Source of the DNA: Nitrosomonas stercoris | Lineage (GTDB): Bacteria; Pseudomonadota; Gammaproteobacteria; Burkholderiales; Nitrosomonadaceae | Reading direction: 5' to 3' | Length of the DNA stretch: 64,000 nucleotides | Assembly: GCA_006742785.1 (NCBI GenBank) | Contig: AP019755.1 | Location: 1,488,001 to 1,552,000, forward strand | In this document: positions 47,111-56,607 of the stretch, one piece after another | Position numbering within the stretch: the first letter of the stretch is position 1 | Layout of the letters: each line of letters begins with the position of its first letter | Notes under the pieces: model-generated | Database searches by the model: none | What the model was told of the DNA's origin: nothing | What the model saw: only the letters and a program-made list of their open reading frames with translations | Translations under genes and position numbers: made by a program

Positions 47111-49483
47111 TTAATTGGCTGGATGCAAATACAGCGTTTGTTGTGGCAGACCGGGCAAAAATGGGCTAGTGTTTCCGGCGACCCAGTCAGTATGGCCACT
47201 GCCATAGTAAGGGGAGAGCGGGTGTCCACTTTGTCCACCGGGCATTTGGAAATAGCCTGTTTGTTCTTCTCCAGGCGCGACCACGAAACGCAGCGACGCG
47301 CCAAAGTTAGGCGTCTGAATGCGAGGCATGTGAAGATCTCCTGGTAGTTGATCCGCAGGCATATCCAGCCATGCTGCAATCCACGTAGGCAAGGCGCGGC
47401 TAAGAGGATGCTGAATAGCGGCGGTATTTTTTTCTCCCCAGTTGCGCACTGCGATACCTCCAGGTTGTACTTGCAGTTGTTCTACGACTGCTTGTGCTCT
47501 GGCAGCCAACATTTCATCCCAATTAGCATCGTCAGGAGGAAGTAGATGCGGAGGGCGTTGCTGAATTAATTGCCACACAGCATGCTCAACTTGGCTTAAA
47601 CGCGGTAATTCAAACTGTGGGTGTTGACGCTGGATAATTGCTGCAAAGGCGTTGAGTATATGTTCCATGACGGCATAGCGAAAACTGCGTACGATACGGT
47701 AAGCAACGGATTGAGGAGAGGCATGTCCATCCCAATCTTGCAGCGCTTGTTGCATAGCTTGGCTCCACGTAGCCGTTGGCGTCTTTTGTAATGTTTCGGT
47801 GAGTAATTCTTTCCAGCGCGTTAGCAGTAATGCGCGATCATCTAATTGAATGCCAAGAAGATCCTTGGCTGAAAATTGATCTTGTGTTTGTAACAAATTG
47901 CGTATTTGCTGGCTGCGTGCGCCAAGATCATATCCACCATCTCCCAGTTTTTTCAGTGCAACACCATCAATTGCTCTGGCATTGCCATTCCACAAGCGCA
48001 TACCGCTAGGATTAATGATTGATGGGTAATCAGTAGGGGCGAGCCATCCTTGCCATCCGACTATTTGTTCACTCCAATCTGCTGGTAAATTTGCATCATA
48101 ATTCCCTACACGAGCAGGAATGCGGCCAGCTATTGTCCATGCAATCTCTCCATTTTTGCTGCCAATGATAAGATTTTGCGCTGGGATACCCATATCAGGA
48201 GCAATTTTGACCGCTTCACTCAGTTCTTGTATTTGTTCCAGTCTCATGAGATCAAGATTAGCTGCATTGGGTTGTAGAGCAGTCCACATCAGTGCAAGCG
48301 GTGTACCATCGTGATCCTGGGCAAGAATTGGCCCCCAGTTGGTCTCACGGATTTCCAATTTTTCATCAGGCGCATCGCGCACGTGCAGTATTTCCTGATG
48401 AATTTGGATAGTTTCCCACTGGTTATGATTTGCATAGCGATTCGGATCGGCTGGATCAATTGTAATTCTGACCCAATCGGCAAAATCTCCGTAAGAATTG
48501 GTGAATCCCCAGGCAATATGGCGATTGGAACCAGCAACAATGGCTGGTGTGCCTGGTAAGCTGACGCCGATGACATCAATGGTTTTGTTTTGATCAGCGA
48601 GATCTGGATAACGTATGCGAGTACGAAACCACAAGCTGGGAACGCGTAATGATAAATGCATATCATTGGCAACTAGTGCGCTACCATGAGCGAGTTTTCC
48701 GCTAACAGCAAAAGCATTACTGCCCATGAGTGCAGATTCCTGGAAGTGATGGTTGAATGTGGTTGAATGGTTAGCGGAACGCAAATCGATATCGGTGATT
48801 GGTGGATAAGGTGGCCATTCAAATTTATCACCAATCAAGGGTGCATCCCATTCTCCGCCACTGGCGGTCAGAAAACGATAGACTGATTCTGGTAGAGAAG
48901 CATGCATGGCGGATAGCCCTAATTCACGGTCGATGCTGCCTGCTTGCAAATCAATGTACATGGCAAGTATAACCAGCAGGCTATCTTCACTGCGCCAAGG
49001 TTGTGGTGCGGTTTGTGTAAGGAGATAACCAAAGTGTCTAGTTGCCAATTGCTCCAACCCGCTATTGACTCCATCTTGATAAGCCTCGAGTAGCCGGAGT
49101 TGATCGGGAGGGAGCGCCTGCAGCATCAATTGAGCATGTGCTCGCATACGGTAACCACGTGTTTTACGATCAATCGGTAAAACAGCAGCTCCAAATAGTT
49201 CAGCAAGTTCTCCAGCTGCTTTGCGACGCATCAAATCCATTTCAAAGAAGCGTTCTTGTGCATGGACAAAACCCAGGCTACGGGCAAGATCAATTCTATT
49301 ATGTGCAGTTAGGGTAGCTGTACCTAATGCATCTCGTTCAACGATGACTGTATCAATGAGCTGAGGAAGTTGTTGCTCGCCCTCATAAATGGGTAAACTG
49401 CCTCGCAGTATCCACCAGAGTGTCACTAAGAGAATCACGATAAGAATGAGTAGTGCGAGCAGAAGTTTACGTAGCATGGTCAA
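47111..49483 (-). CDS. penicillin acylase family N-terminal nucleophile hydrolase
   Basis: 790 residues. The N-terminal hydrophobic segment (LLLALLILIVILLVTLWWIL) can be a signal or an anchor, so the enzyme is periplasmic. The alpha-chain part has HAQERFFEMDLMRRKAAGELAEL. Autocatalytic cleavage frees the nucleophile Ser255 in MGSNAFAVSGKLA. The beta chain carries DMHLSLRVPSLWFRTRI, AGSNRHIAWGFTNSYGDFAD and the Asn and Arg active-site helpers later. The family hydrolyses beta-lactam side chains and also N-acyl-homoserine lactones. A link with the LuxI-like acyltransferase in this window is only a guess. It is transcribed alone. Confidence 0.9.
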   Translation of the reverse strand: MTMLRKLLLALLILIVILLVTLWWILRGSLPIYEGEQQLPQLIDTVIVERDALGTATLTAHNRIDLARSLGFVHAQERFFEMDLMRRKAAGELAELFGAAVLPIDRKTRGYRMRAHAQLMLQALPPDQLRLLEAYQDGVNSGLEQLATRHFGYLLTQTAPQPWRSEDSLLVILAMYIDLQAGSIDRELGLSAMHASLPESVYRFLTASGGEWDAPLIGDKFEWPPYPPITDIDLRSANHSTTFNHHFQESALMGSNAFAVSGKLAHGSALVANDMHLSLRVPSLWFRTRIRYPDLADQNKTIDVIGVSLPGTPAIVAGSNRHIAWGFTNSYGDFADWVRITIDPADPNRYANHNQWETIQIHQEILHVRDAPDEKLEIRETNWGPILAQDHDGTPLALMWTALQPNAANLDLMRLEQIQELSEAVKIAPDMGIPAQNLIIGSKNGEIAWTIAGRIPARVGNYDANLPADWSEQIVGWQGWLAPTDYPSIINPSGMRLWNGNARAIDGVALKKLGDGGYDLGARSQQIRNLLQTQDQFSAKDLLGIQLDDRALLLTRWKELLTETLQKTPTATWSQAMQQALQDWDGHASPQSVAYRIVRSFRYAVMEHILNAFAAIIQRQHPQFELPRLSQVEHAVWQLIQQRPPHLLPPDDANWDEMLAARAQAVVEQLQVQPGGIAVRNWGEKNTAAIQHPLSRALPTWIAAWLDMPADQLPGDLHMPRIQTPNFGASLRFVVAPGEEQTGYFQMPGGQSGHPLSPYYGSGHTDWVAGNTSPFLPGLPQQTLYLHPAN

Positions 49484-49637
49484 TTTTACACAGGCTGATT
49501 TTGATCTGAAGCCACATACGTTGTGTTATTTATACAGGCTGTGGTGAGTTCTGGGTTGCCCGTGTGCGGAAGGAAGAGCGGATAAACAAGATTCTAGTGG
49601 TATGCCAGAATCTTGTGAGATATCAGGAGGTTTGTTG

Positions 49638-50063
49638 CTATTTGGCCATTTGCTTTTCCCGGATTTCGTCCAGTGTTTTACAATCAATACAAAGTGTTGC
49701 CGTTGGCCGAGCTTCTAATCGTTTTAAACCGATTTCGATGCCACATTTTTCACAATAACCGTATTCACCTTCATCAATTTTATTGATGATTTCACCGATT
49801 TTTTTAATGAGTTTGCGTTCTCGATCGCGGCTGCGTAGCTCCAGTGCCATATCAGATTCCTGAGTGGCGCGATCAGCTGGATCAGCGAACACTGTCGATT
49901 CTTCTTGCATCACATGTACTGTACGATCTATTTCCCGACTCAGTTCAGTCCGCTGGGTTTCCAGTATATTTCGGAAATGTGCTAATTGCTCTGAACTCAT
50001 GTATTCCTCACCTGCTTTGGGTTCATAAGGGGGAATGGCGTTTGATTCCAATTGTTTGCCCAT
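49638..50063 (-). CDS. dksA: RNA polymerase-binding transcription factor DksA
   Basis: DksA acts with ppGpp in the secondary channel of RNA polymerase. From the ATG at 50063 it is 141 residues. A coiled coil (LAHFRNILETQRTELSRE onward) bears the Asp tip in FADPADRATQE. The C-terminal zinc site is CEKCGIEIGLKRLEARPTA ... CIDC. An in-frame GTG at 50075 would add four residues, but it lies only one base from the AAGGAG ribosome binding site. From the ATG the spacing is long, so the start is not certain. Confidence 0.95.
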   Translation of the reverse strand: MGKQLESNAIPPYEPKAGEEYMSSEQLAHFRNILETQRTELSREIDRTVHVMQEESTVFADPADRATQESDMALELRSRDRERKLIKKIGEIINKIDEGEYGYCEKCGIEIGLKRLEARPTATLCIDCKTLDEIREKQMAK

Positions 50064-50478
50064 TATCTGTAACACGCTCCTTCTGATAATACTTTTTTAG
50101 TTTATAGGGTTGAGGAAAATAAATCTGCCATCAATACCAGAAAAAATAAATAATGGCAAGTGCTTTGTGGCATCTTCGTATATGGTATTGACCCGAAATT
50201 TTTTTCGGGTCGCGAGAATATCTCTACCAGAGTCAAATCTGTCGATGAACAGTATTAGATTTATTTTGCTATAAAACGGTGCACATGGCCATCAGACAAT
50301 AGAAAACAGAGATTGTTTGATAGCCATGCGTATGAGGAGGCGAGAAGGGAGGCTCGCTGGAGAAGACTCAGAAGAACCATCAGCATTACTTTTTTGTTTT
50401 TTACGTGCGCAATGAGTAAGCATCTTGAGTATAGCTGTAACACCGTGATTCTTCTTCAGTGAGTGTTTAAACTGATTT
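50064..50478. other. intergenic region between dksA and metE
   Basis: About 415 bases, A+T rich. It has a perfect hairpin at 50191-50210 (listed). Short open frames on the minus strand (for example one of 60 codons at 50261-50443) have no family signs and no ribosome binding site. I see no tRNA. Confidence 0.5.
50191..50210. other. perfect short hairpin (ACCCGAAA stem)
   Basis: ACCCGAAA and TTTCGGGT around four T, followed by CGCGAG on the + strand, so it lacks a U run and is not a typical terminator. It might be an RNA stem of unknown use. Confidence 0.4.
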
Positions 50479-52755
50479 TTAGGATTGTAATGTGTTGCGC
50501 ATAAGTCGGGCGCATTCCACCATTTTCTGTAGTGCCGTACGAGTTTCTGGCCAGCCGCGTGTTTTCAAACCACAATCTGGGTTTACCCATAATTGTTTGA
50601 CGTCAATATGGTGTGTTGCTTTTTGCAACAATTCCAACATTTCTGAAGCGTCAGGCACACGTGGTGAATGGATGTCGTACACACCTGGGCCAATTTCATT
50701 GGGATAGGAGAATTTGACAAAAGCATCCAGTAATTCCATGCGTGAACGAGAAGTTTCAATGGTAATCACATCCGCGTCTAGTTCGGCGATGGCTGGCAAG
50801 ATATCGTGAAATTCGGAATAGCACATATGGGTATGAATCTGCGTTTCATCTTTTACTCCTGAGCTAGCAATCCGGAATGCTTTAACTGCCCAATTCAGAT
50901 AAGTTTGCCAATCCTGCTTTCTAAGTGGCAATCCTTCACGGAAGGCGGGTTCATCGATTTGGATCATACCAATGCCGGCTTTTTCCAGATCAACAACTTC
51001 ATCACGAATAGCAAGAGCAAGCTGCAATGCTGTGTCTGCATAAGGTTGGTCATCCCGTACGAACGACCAAAATAACATAGTGACTGGACCAGTTAACATT
51101 CCCTTAACCGGTTTCTTGGTCAGGCTTTGAGCATAGCTCGCCCAGGTGACAGTCATTTCTTCAGGGCGATAGACGTCACCATATAAAATAGGTGGTTTGA
51201 CGCAGCGCGAGCCGTAACTTTGCACCCAACCATTTTCGGTAAAAGCATATCCCCATAATTGTTCACCGAAATATTCCACCATATCGTTGCGCTCAGGTTC
51301 TCCATGCACCAATACATCCAGTCCAATTTCTTCCTGTTTGTGTATGATGTCACGAATTTCTTCACGCATGGCGGAAAGATAATCGAGGTGACTGAGCTCG
51401 TTCTTTTTGAAGGCAGCGCGTGCTTGACGAATAGCGGTGGTTTGTGGGAATGAGCCAATAGTTGTAGCGGGCAGTAATGGAAGATTAAAACGCTGTTGCT
51501 GTTGTTGTTTGCGTGTTGCAAAAGGATGTGCCCGTTGACTATCTTGCGCGGTCAAATGTTCGATTCTGTCGTGAACTACCGAATTGTGAATGCGACTGGA
51601 TGTTTTCCTTGATTGGCTCGCTTGATCAGAGATAGCTAGCTTTTCTTGGATGGCTGCTTTACCTGATTTTAATCCTTGACCCAGTGTGACAATTTCTTCC
51701 AGCTTTTGGGTGGCAAAGGCGAGCCAGTTTTTAATTTCTGGATCCAGCTTGGTTTCCAGTGCCAGATCTACTGGGCAGTGGAGCAAAGAGCAGCTAGGTG
51801 CTATCCATAGGTCACCAGATAACTGCGAGGAAATTTCTGACAAGGCTGCTAATGTCTGTGATAGATCAGCTCGCCAGATATTGCGTCCATTGATATGGCC
51901 CAGTGATAAGGTTTTTTTGGCGAAGCTTCCGGAGCGAAACGCGTCAAGTTGTTCAGGTGCATGACTCAAATCAATGTGCAGCCCGTCTACTGGTAATTTT
52001 TCAATAAGTGCCGCGTGGTGTGCAACTGAACCAAAATAAGTTGTCAACAGCAGCTTGCAGTTGGTGTCACTTAATGCTTGATAGGCGGTTGCGAAGCCAT
52101 CTTGCCAAGCTGGTTCAAGATCAAGTGCTAGAATTGGTTCATCAATTTGCACCCATTCAACGCCTAATTCAGCAATTTTCTGCAGAATTTCACGGTATAC
52201 AGGCAGTAGGCGGGGCAATAGATCAAGACGTTGTAAATCAGGTGTGACTTCCTTACCTAAATACAGATAGCTCAGTGGACCCACTAAAACAGCTTTGGCG
52301 TTTATTCCTAATTTTTTAGCTTCTTTAATTTCCTGAAAAAGTCGTTCGGATGTCAAACGAAATTGAGTATCGTGTTCAAATTCAGGAACAATATAGTGAT
52401 AATTGGTGTTGAACCATTTAGTCATTTCCATGGCTGGCTGTTCTGCTGTGCCACGTGCCATGGCAAAATATAGATCAAGCGGATTTTGATTGCTGATGTG
52501 CTCGAAGCGGCGGGGAATTGCCCCTAACAGAGCCGTCATGTCAAGTACGTGATCGTATAATGAAAAATCCCCTACTGGAATGAGATCAATGCCAGTTTTT
52601 TGTTGCAACAACCAGTTATGAGTGCGAATTGTGTGCGCAGTGGCTTGTAGCTGATCAGCATTGCTCTGACCTTTCCAATAGGATTCAAGTGCTCTTTTGA
52701 GTTCGCGTTGTGCGCCGATACGTGGAAAACCAAGATTGTGGGTGTGAATGTTCAT
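50479..52755 (-). CDS. metE: cobalamin-independent methionine synthase
   Basis: MetE moves a methyl group from methyltetrahydrofolate to homocysteine without vitamin B12. It has 758 residues, the usual size. The N-terminal half starts [20 protein letters not shown]. The C-terminal catalytic half has the conserved [10 protein letters not shown] (zinc His and Cys) and [11 protein letters not shown] (second zinc Cys), and the substrate site IETSRS. Divergent from metR across a 98-base gap with a MetR-type box, so MetR and homocysteine probably control it. Confidence 0.96.
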   Translation of the reverse strand: MNIHTHNLGFPRIGAQRELKRALESYWKGQSNADQLQATAHTIRTHNWLLQQKTGIDLIPVGDFSLYDHVLDMTALLGAIPRRFEHISNQNPLDLYFAMARGTAEQPAMEMTKWFNTNYHYIVPEFEHDTQFRLTSERLFQEIKEAKKLGINAKAVLVGPLSYLYLGKEVTPDLQRLDLLPRLLPVYREILQKIAELGVEWVQIDEPILALDLEPAWQDGFATAYQALSDTNCKLLLTTYFGSVAHHAALIEKLPVDGLHIDLSHAPEQLDAFRSGSFAKKTLSLGHINGRNIWRADLSQTLAALSEISSQLSGDLWIAPSCSLLHCPVDLALETKLDPEIKNWLAFATQKLEEIVTLGQGLKSGKAAIQEKLAISDQASQSRKTSSRIHNSVVHDRIEHLTAQDSQRAHPFATRKQQQQQRFNLPLLPATTIGSFPQTTAIRQARAAFKKNELSHLDYLSAMREEIRDIIHKQEEIGLDVLVHGEPERNDMVEYFGEQLWGYAFTENGWVQSYGSRCVKPPILYGDVYRPEEMTVTWASYAQSLTKKPVKGMLTGPVTMLFWSFVRDDQPYADTALQLALAIRDEVVDLEKAGIGMIQIDEPAFREGLPLRKQDWQTYLNWAVKAFRIASSGVKDETQIHTHMCYSEFHDILPAIAELDADVITIETSRSRMELLDAFVKFSYPNEIGPGVYDIHSPRVPDASEMLELLQKATHHIDVKQLWVNPDCGLKTRGWPETRTALQKMVECARLMRNTLQS

Positions 52756-52837
52756 GCTATTTGTGCTGGATGATCAAAAGATTACATTGTGTAAAATACT
52801 TTGCAATGAATCAAATGAAATATTTGAGATAAATTAA

Positions 52838-52850
52838 TGAATTTTTTTCA
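52838..52850. promoter_or_regulatory. MetR-type operator in the metE-metR gap
   Basis: TGAATTTTTTTCA fits the MetR consensus TGAA-N5-TTCA exactly. It ends three bases before the metR ATG, so it could also block metR translation or transcription. A half-site-like TGAAATATTTGA at 52816-52827 lies just upstream. Confidence 0.6.
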
Positions 52851-52853
52851 TAT

Positions 52854-53828
52854 ATGCTTGAATTGCGACATCTTCGAACGTTAAATGCTTTGGATGAAAC
52901 CGGCAGTATTTCGCTGGCAGCGCAGCGCGTTCATCTCACTCAATCTGCCATTTCTCATCAGATCAAAGTACTGCAGGAGTATTACCAGTTGCCTCTGATT
53001 CAGCGCTGTGGTCGTACGGTGCAGCTAACGGATGCCGGTAAACGTCTAGTGCAATTAGCCAGAAAAATATTGAGTGAAGTTCAGGTGGCAGAACGAGATC
53101 TCGCTAAAATTTCGCAACAAGCAGCTGGCAATTTGCGTATTGTGCTGGAATGTCACACTTGTTTTGACTGGTTGATGCCGATCATGAATGATTTTCGGCA
53201 ACATTGGCCAGAAGTGGAACTTGATCTGGTGTCCGGGTTTCATAGTGATCCCATTGCGTTATTGCGACAAAATGTTGCGGATGTTGTCATTGGTTCTGAT
53301 AACAAATCACGACCGGGAATCGTGCATTTTCCGTTGTTTTGTTTTGAGATTCTGGCGGTGCTTGCGCCAGGGCATGTGCTTGGAAATAAGCGTGTGCTGG
53401 AAGCCGCTGATTTTGCACAAGATGTACTGATTACCTATCCGGTTCCAGAAGAAAGAATTGATTTGATCCGACAGATATTAATGCCAGCAGGAGTGAGCTG
53501 GCAGCGGCGCACAACTGAGCTGACGGTTGCCATTTTGCAATTAGTGGCCAGTCGGCGGGGAATTGCTGCTTTGCCGGGTTGGGGCATAAAAAACTATCTG
53601 GATTATGAATATGTGATTGCGCGTCGTATCGGGAAAAACGGCTTGTGGAGTAATTTGTATCTGTCAGTGCGTGAGCAGGATGCTTCTTTGCGTTATTTGC
53701 TGGATTTTCTGGAAATAATTGATCAGGTTTGTTTTGCTGAATTGGACGGGATCAGACCGTTAGCCGAAAAGATCAATCGGGAAAAATCTGGCAGGGGACG
53801 TGGAAATAAAAGAAAAAAAGAGGTTTAA
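52854..53828 (+). CDS. metR: LysR-type methionine regulator MetR
   Basis: 324 residues. The N-terminal winged helix-turn-helix is LNALDETGSISLAAQRVHLTQ and SAISHQIKVLQ. The effector domain follows (about 90-300, with RRGIAALPGWGIKNYLDYEY). The best family match is MetR, which binds homocysteine and activates metE and glyA. Divergent orientation from metE strengthens this. The C-terminal tail (EKINREKSGRGRGNKRKKEV) is very basic and unusual. glyA lies one gene away, also a known MetR target in E. coli. Confidence 0.9.
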   Translation: MLELRHLRTLNALDETGSISLAAQRVHLTQSAISHQIKVLQEYYQLPLIQRCGRTVQLTDAGKRLVQLARKILSEVQVAERDLAKISQQAAGNLRIVLECHTCFDWLMPIMNDFRQHWPEVELDLVSGFHSDPIALLRQNVADVVIGSDNKSRPGIVHFPLFCFEILAVLAPGHVLGNKRVLEAADFAQDVLITYPVPEERIDLIRQILMPAGVSWQRRTTELTVAILQLVASRRGIAALPGWGIKNYLDYEYVIARRIGKNGLWSNLYLSVREQDASLRYLLDFLEIIDQVCFAELDGIRPLAEKINREKSGRGRGNKRKKEV

Positions 53829-53845
53829 GAAAAATAAATTCAAAA

Positions 53846-53885
53846 ATCGGGCAATGGCTTTCGGTTTGAAAAACAATTGCCCGAT
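53846..53885. terminator. hairpin between convergent metR and the CADD-family gene
   Basis: A perfect 10-base stem, ATCGGGCAAT with ATTGCCCGAT (53846-53855 and 53876-53885), around a 20-base loop. It has A+T-rich flanks on the metR side. It sits between two convergent genes, so it probably terminates one or both. Confidence 0.55.
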
Positions 53886-53903
53886 GAGAGGTTTACAACT
53901 GGA

Positions 53904-54644
53904 TTAGTGCAAGGTTACTGCTTCTTTCTCTTCACAAATAAGATTGGCACAGTATTTTTCGTGGATGCCATCCAGGAATTTCCAGAGTGCATCGCAAGCA
54001 CGACGGGTAGCAGCCAGTACTTCAGCTTGTTTTTCTGGAGAGTCAGCAAATCTTTCGATGATCGACCACTCTGCTTGGGAGTGATAAATATCAGCCACCT
54101 GATGCACCGAGAAAAATTCGTAATCGGCTGGATCAGTCATTCCATAGAATTTAGCTAGTCCATCAATTTTGACTGCGGCAATATCAGGCACCTGTGATTC
54201 AAATGCGTGTAATGCGGCCAAACCTGCATAGAAAGGTTCATTGATGCAGATATCGCGGAAGGTTGAGACCAGATTATCTGTTTCTGGCAATGCAGCAGCA
54301 TTTGCCAAGCTGGCATCATTTGCACCCAGTGCAAAAGCAAATGCTTTCCACAGTGCTGGGTGATTTTTTTCACCATGCTCTTCATCGATCAGATTTTTCA
54401 AAACTTCCTGGCGAACACTGATATCACCACAATTTTCTGCATCATGAAAATGCGGGGTGTTGAAGTGAACTGCGCTAAGGTAGGTAGGTTCAGCCAAAAC
54501 ATTATAAAAATATTGTTCAGCATAATGACCAAGTTGTTCGCGGGTCAGTTTGCCTTCGGTCCAGGCAACATAAAATGGATGTTTTAGCAGATGTTTGCCT
54601 TCGATAATGGCGTCAACTTGTTGTTTAAATACGGTTGTTGTCAT
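53904..54644 (-). CDS. CADD-family p-aminobenzoate synthase (haem-oxygenase/PqqC-like)
   Basis: 246 residues from the ATG at 54644, which has AGGAG seven bases before it; an upstream start at 54719 has none. The fold is the alpha-helical CADD/TenA-like group. Chlamydia CADD and its Nitrosomonas europaea relative make p-aminobenzoate without PabABC, by cutting up one of their own Tyr residues. The six metal ligands of chlamydial CADD line up here at +7: E88, H95, E149, H181, D185, H188, in NLIDEEHGEKNHP, LHAFESQVP and SVHQVADIYHSQ. Its Lys152 lines up with Lys159, and HPFY has a Tyr at 25 near the N-terminus. It neighbours glyA and metE, both folate-linked. Confidence 0.88.
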   Translation of the reverse strand: MTTTVFKQQVDAIIEGKHLLKHPFYVAWTEGKLTREQLGHYAEQYFYNVLAEPTYLSAVHFNTPHFHDAENCGDISVRQEVLKNLIDEEHGEKNHPALWKAFAFALGANDASLANAAALPETDNLVSTFRDICINEPFYAGLAALHAFESQVPDIAAVKIDGLAKFYGMTDPADYEFFSVHQVADIYHSQAEWSIIERFADSPEKQAEVLAATRRACDALWKFLDGIHEKYCANLICEEKEAVTLH

Positions 54645-54837
54645 AAAAAGACTCCTGTATTGAATTTGAATGAAATATGATGCGCTGCCAATCATCGCTA
54701 ATTCAATAAATGAAGTCAATTTTATGCAGAAAAATTGTGCCGTTTTTATTCTTGAATATCACCCTACAATTATGAAACCGGTGTCGCAACACGATGATAG
54801 AATGGCTGTTTTTCAGTAAAGATTAGAGAGTATATCA

Positions 54838-56088
54838 ATGTTTCCAAAGAGCATGACAATTGAGCAAGTTGACCCGGATTTGTGGCGCGCGATTCAAGGC
54901 GAGGTACAGCGTCAGGAAGATTATATTGAATTGATCGCATCAGAGAATTACGCAAGCCCTGCCGTTTTACAAGCGCAAGGGACAGTATTGACCAACAAAT
55001 ATGCCGAAGGGTACCCAGGTAAGCGTTATTACGGAGGATGTAAGCATGTCGATGTGGTTGAACAACTAGCTATTGATCGTTTGAGAGCTTTATTTAATGC
55101 TGAGTATGTCAACGTGCAGCCCCATTCTGGCTCGCAAGCCAATGCCGCCGTTTATTTGTCAGCTCTTAAGCCAGGTGATACGTTGCTAGGAATGTCGCTG
55201 GCTCATGGTGGGCATCTAACGCATGGTTCGCCAGTCAATATGAGTGGCAAGATATTCCATTCAGTTGCTTACGGTTTACATCCAGACACGGAGGAAATTG
55301 ATTATGCGGTACTGGAGCAGCTGGCGCATGAACATAAGCCACGCATGATCGTTGCGGGTGCCTCTTCCTATGCGCGGGTAATTGACTGGCAAGCCTTTCG
55401 TAAAATTGCGGATAGTGTCGGTGCGTATTTATTTGTGGATATTGCGCATTATGCTGGATTGATCGCAGCTGGATATTATCCAAATCCGGTAGGTATTGCT
55501 GATTTTGTGACCAGCACCACCCACAAAACACTGCGTGGTCCGCGGGGTGGCGTCATTATGGCCAAACCAGAACACGAAAAAGCGCTTAATTCAGCGATTT
55601 TTCCGCAGACACAGGGCGGCCCGCTCATGCATGTGATTGCTGCTAAAGCAGTTTCTTTCAAAGAAGCTGCCAGCCCGGAATTCAAAGTTTACCAAAAACA
55701 GGTGATTGAGAACGCACGTGCTATGGCGAAGGTATTGCAGCAGCGTGGCTTAAGGATCGTATCTGGTCATACTGATTGCCATATGTTTTTGGTGGATCTA
55801 CGTGCTAAAAATCTGACTGGAAAAGAAGCTGAAGCTGCTTTGGAAGTAGCACATATCACGGTCAATAAAAATGCTATTCCGAACGATCCGCAAAAACCTT
55901 TTGTTACTAGTGGAGTGCGAATTGGTACCCCTGCAATCACAACACGTGGATTTAAGGAGCCTGAGGCTGAGCAATTAGCGAATTTGGTAGCGGATGTCTT
56001 GGAGGCGCCATCTGAAGCTGCTGTTCTGGAGCAAGTTGCTGCCAAAGCACAAGCGTTGTGCGCAAAATTTCCGGTGTACGAACACTGA
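54838..56088 (+). CDS. glyA: serine hydroxymethyltransferase
   Basis: GlyA interconverts serine and glycine and loads tetrahydrofolate with a one-carbon unit. It has 416 residues. The N-terminal [20 protein letters not shown] and [14 protein letters not shown] are typical. The PLP Lys is in [15 protein letters not shown]. The closing residues [13 protein letters not shown] are conserved. It is divergent from the CADD-family gene with a 193-base gap. NrdR follows after 36 bases, a common order. Confidence 0.97.
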   Translation: MFPKSMTIEQVDPDLWRAIQGEVQRQEDYIELIASENYASPAVLQAQGTVLTNKYAEGYPGKRYYGGCKHVDVVEQLAIDRLRALFNAEYVNVQPHSGSQANAAVYLSALKPGDTLLGMSLAHGGHLTHGSPVNMSGKIFHSVAYGLHPDTEEIDYAVLEQLAHEHKPRMIVAGASSYARVIDWQAFRKIADSVGAYLFVDIAHYAGLIAAGYYPNPVGIADFVTSTTHKTLRGPRGGVIMAKPEHEKALNSAIFPQTQGGPLMHVIAAKAVSFKEAASPEFKVYQKQVIENARAMAKVLQQRGLRIVSGHTDCHMFLVDLRAKNLTGKEAEAALEVAHITVNKNAIPNDPQKPFVTSGVRIGTPAITTRGFKEPEAEQLANLVADVLEAPSEAAVLEQVAAKAQALCAKFPVYEH

Positions 56089-56124
56089 TTTTGCAATGAT
56101 CTGTTTTATTTTGGGGAAATAGCA

Positions 56125-56601
56125 ATGCACTGCCCATTTTGTGGTGCTGAAGATACCAGTGTGATTGATTCGCGTGTCAGTGAAGAAGGCTCACGTATCA
56201 GGCGTAGACGACAATGTACAACGTGTAATAAGCGCTTTACGACTTATGAAACCATCGAGGTGCGTTTTCCACAGGTTATCAAACAAGGTGGAAATCGGGT
56301 TGAGTTCGATCGCGAGAAGCTTTATACCAGTTTTGCACGGGCGTTGCATAAACGTCCGGTCCCAATTGGGCAGGTAGATACTGCAATAGAAGCTATCATG
56401 CAAAAATTATTGGGGAGTGGGACACAGGAAATTTCATCGCGCACAATTGGCGAATGGGTAATGCAGGAATTATATAGGCTGGATAAGGTTGCCTACATCC
56501 GTTTTGCTTCGGTGTATCGGAGTTTTGAGGATGTAGGTGACTTTCAGGAAGTTATTCGGGAAGTCCAAGCGTTCCCGACAGATAACGAATCGTCGAATTG
56601 A
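56125..56601 (+). CDS. nrdR: transcriptional repressor of ribonucleotide reductases NrdR
   Basis: 158 residues. The zinc ribbon at the N-terminus is [17 protein letters not shown] ... [12 protein letters not shown] (two Cys pairs), followed by the ATP-cone domain (about 50-140, [19 protein letters not shown]). It binds NrdR boxes before reductase genes and senses dATP/ATP. No nrd gene is in the window. It lies 36 bases after glyA and converges with the neuB-cupin gene, with only 6 bases between the stops. Confidence 0.96.
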   Translation: MHCPFCGAEDTSVIDSRVSEEGSRIRRRRQCTTCNKRFTTYETIEVRFPQVIKQGGNRVEFDREKLYTSFARALHKRPVPIGQVDTAIEAIMQKLLGSGTQEISSRTIGEWVMQELYRLDKVAYIRFASVYRSFEDVGDFQEVIREVQAFPTDNESSN

Positions 56602-56607
56602 TGTGCT

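Noticed and set aside
50261-50443. 60-codon open frame on the minus strand in the dksA-metE gap
   Set aside because: It starts with a non-ATG codon, has no ribosome binding site and no family resemblance; probably chance.
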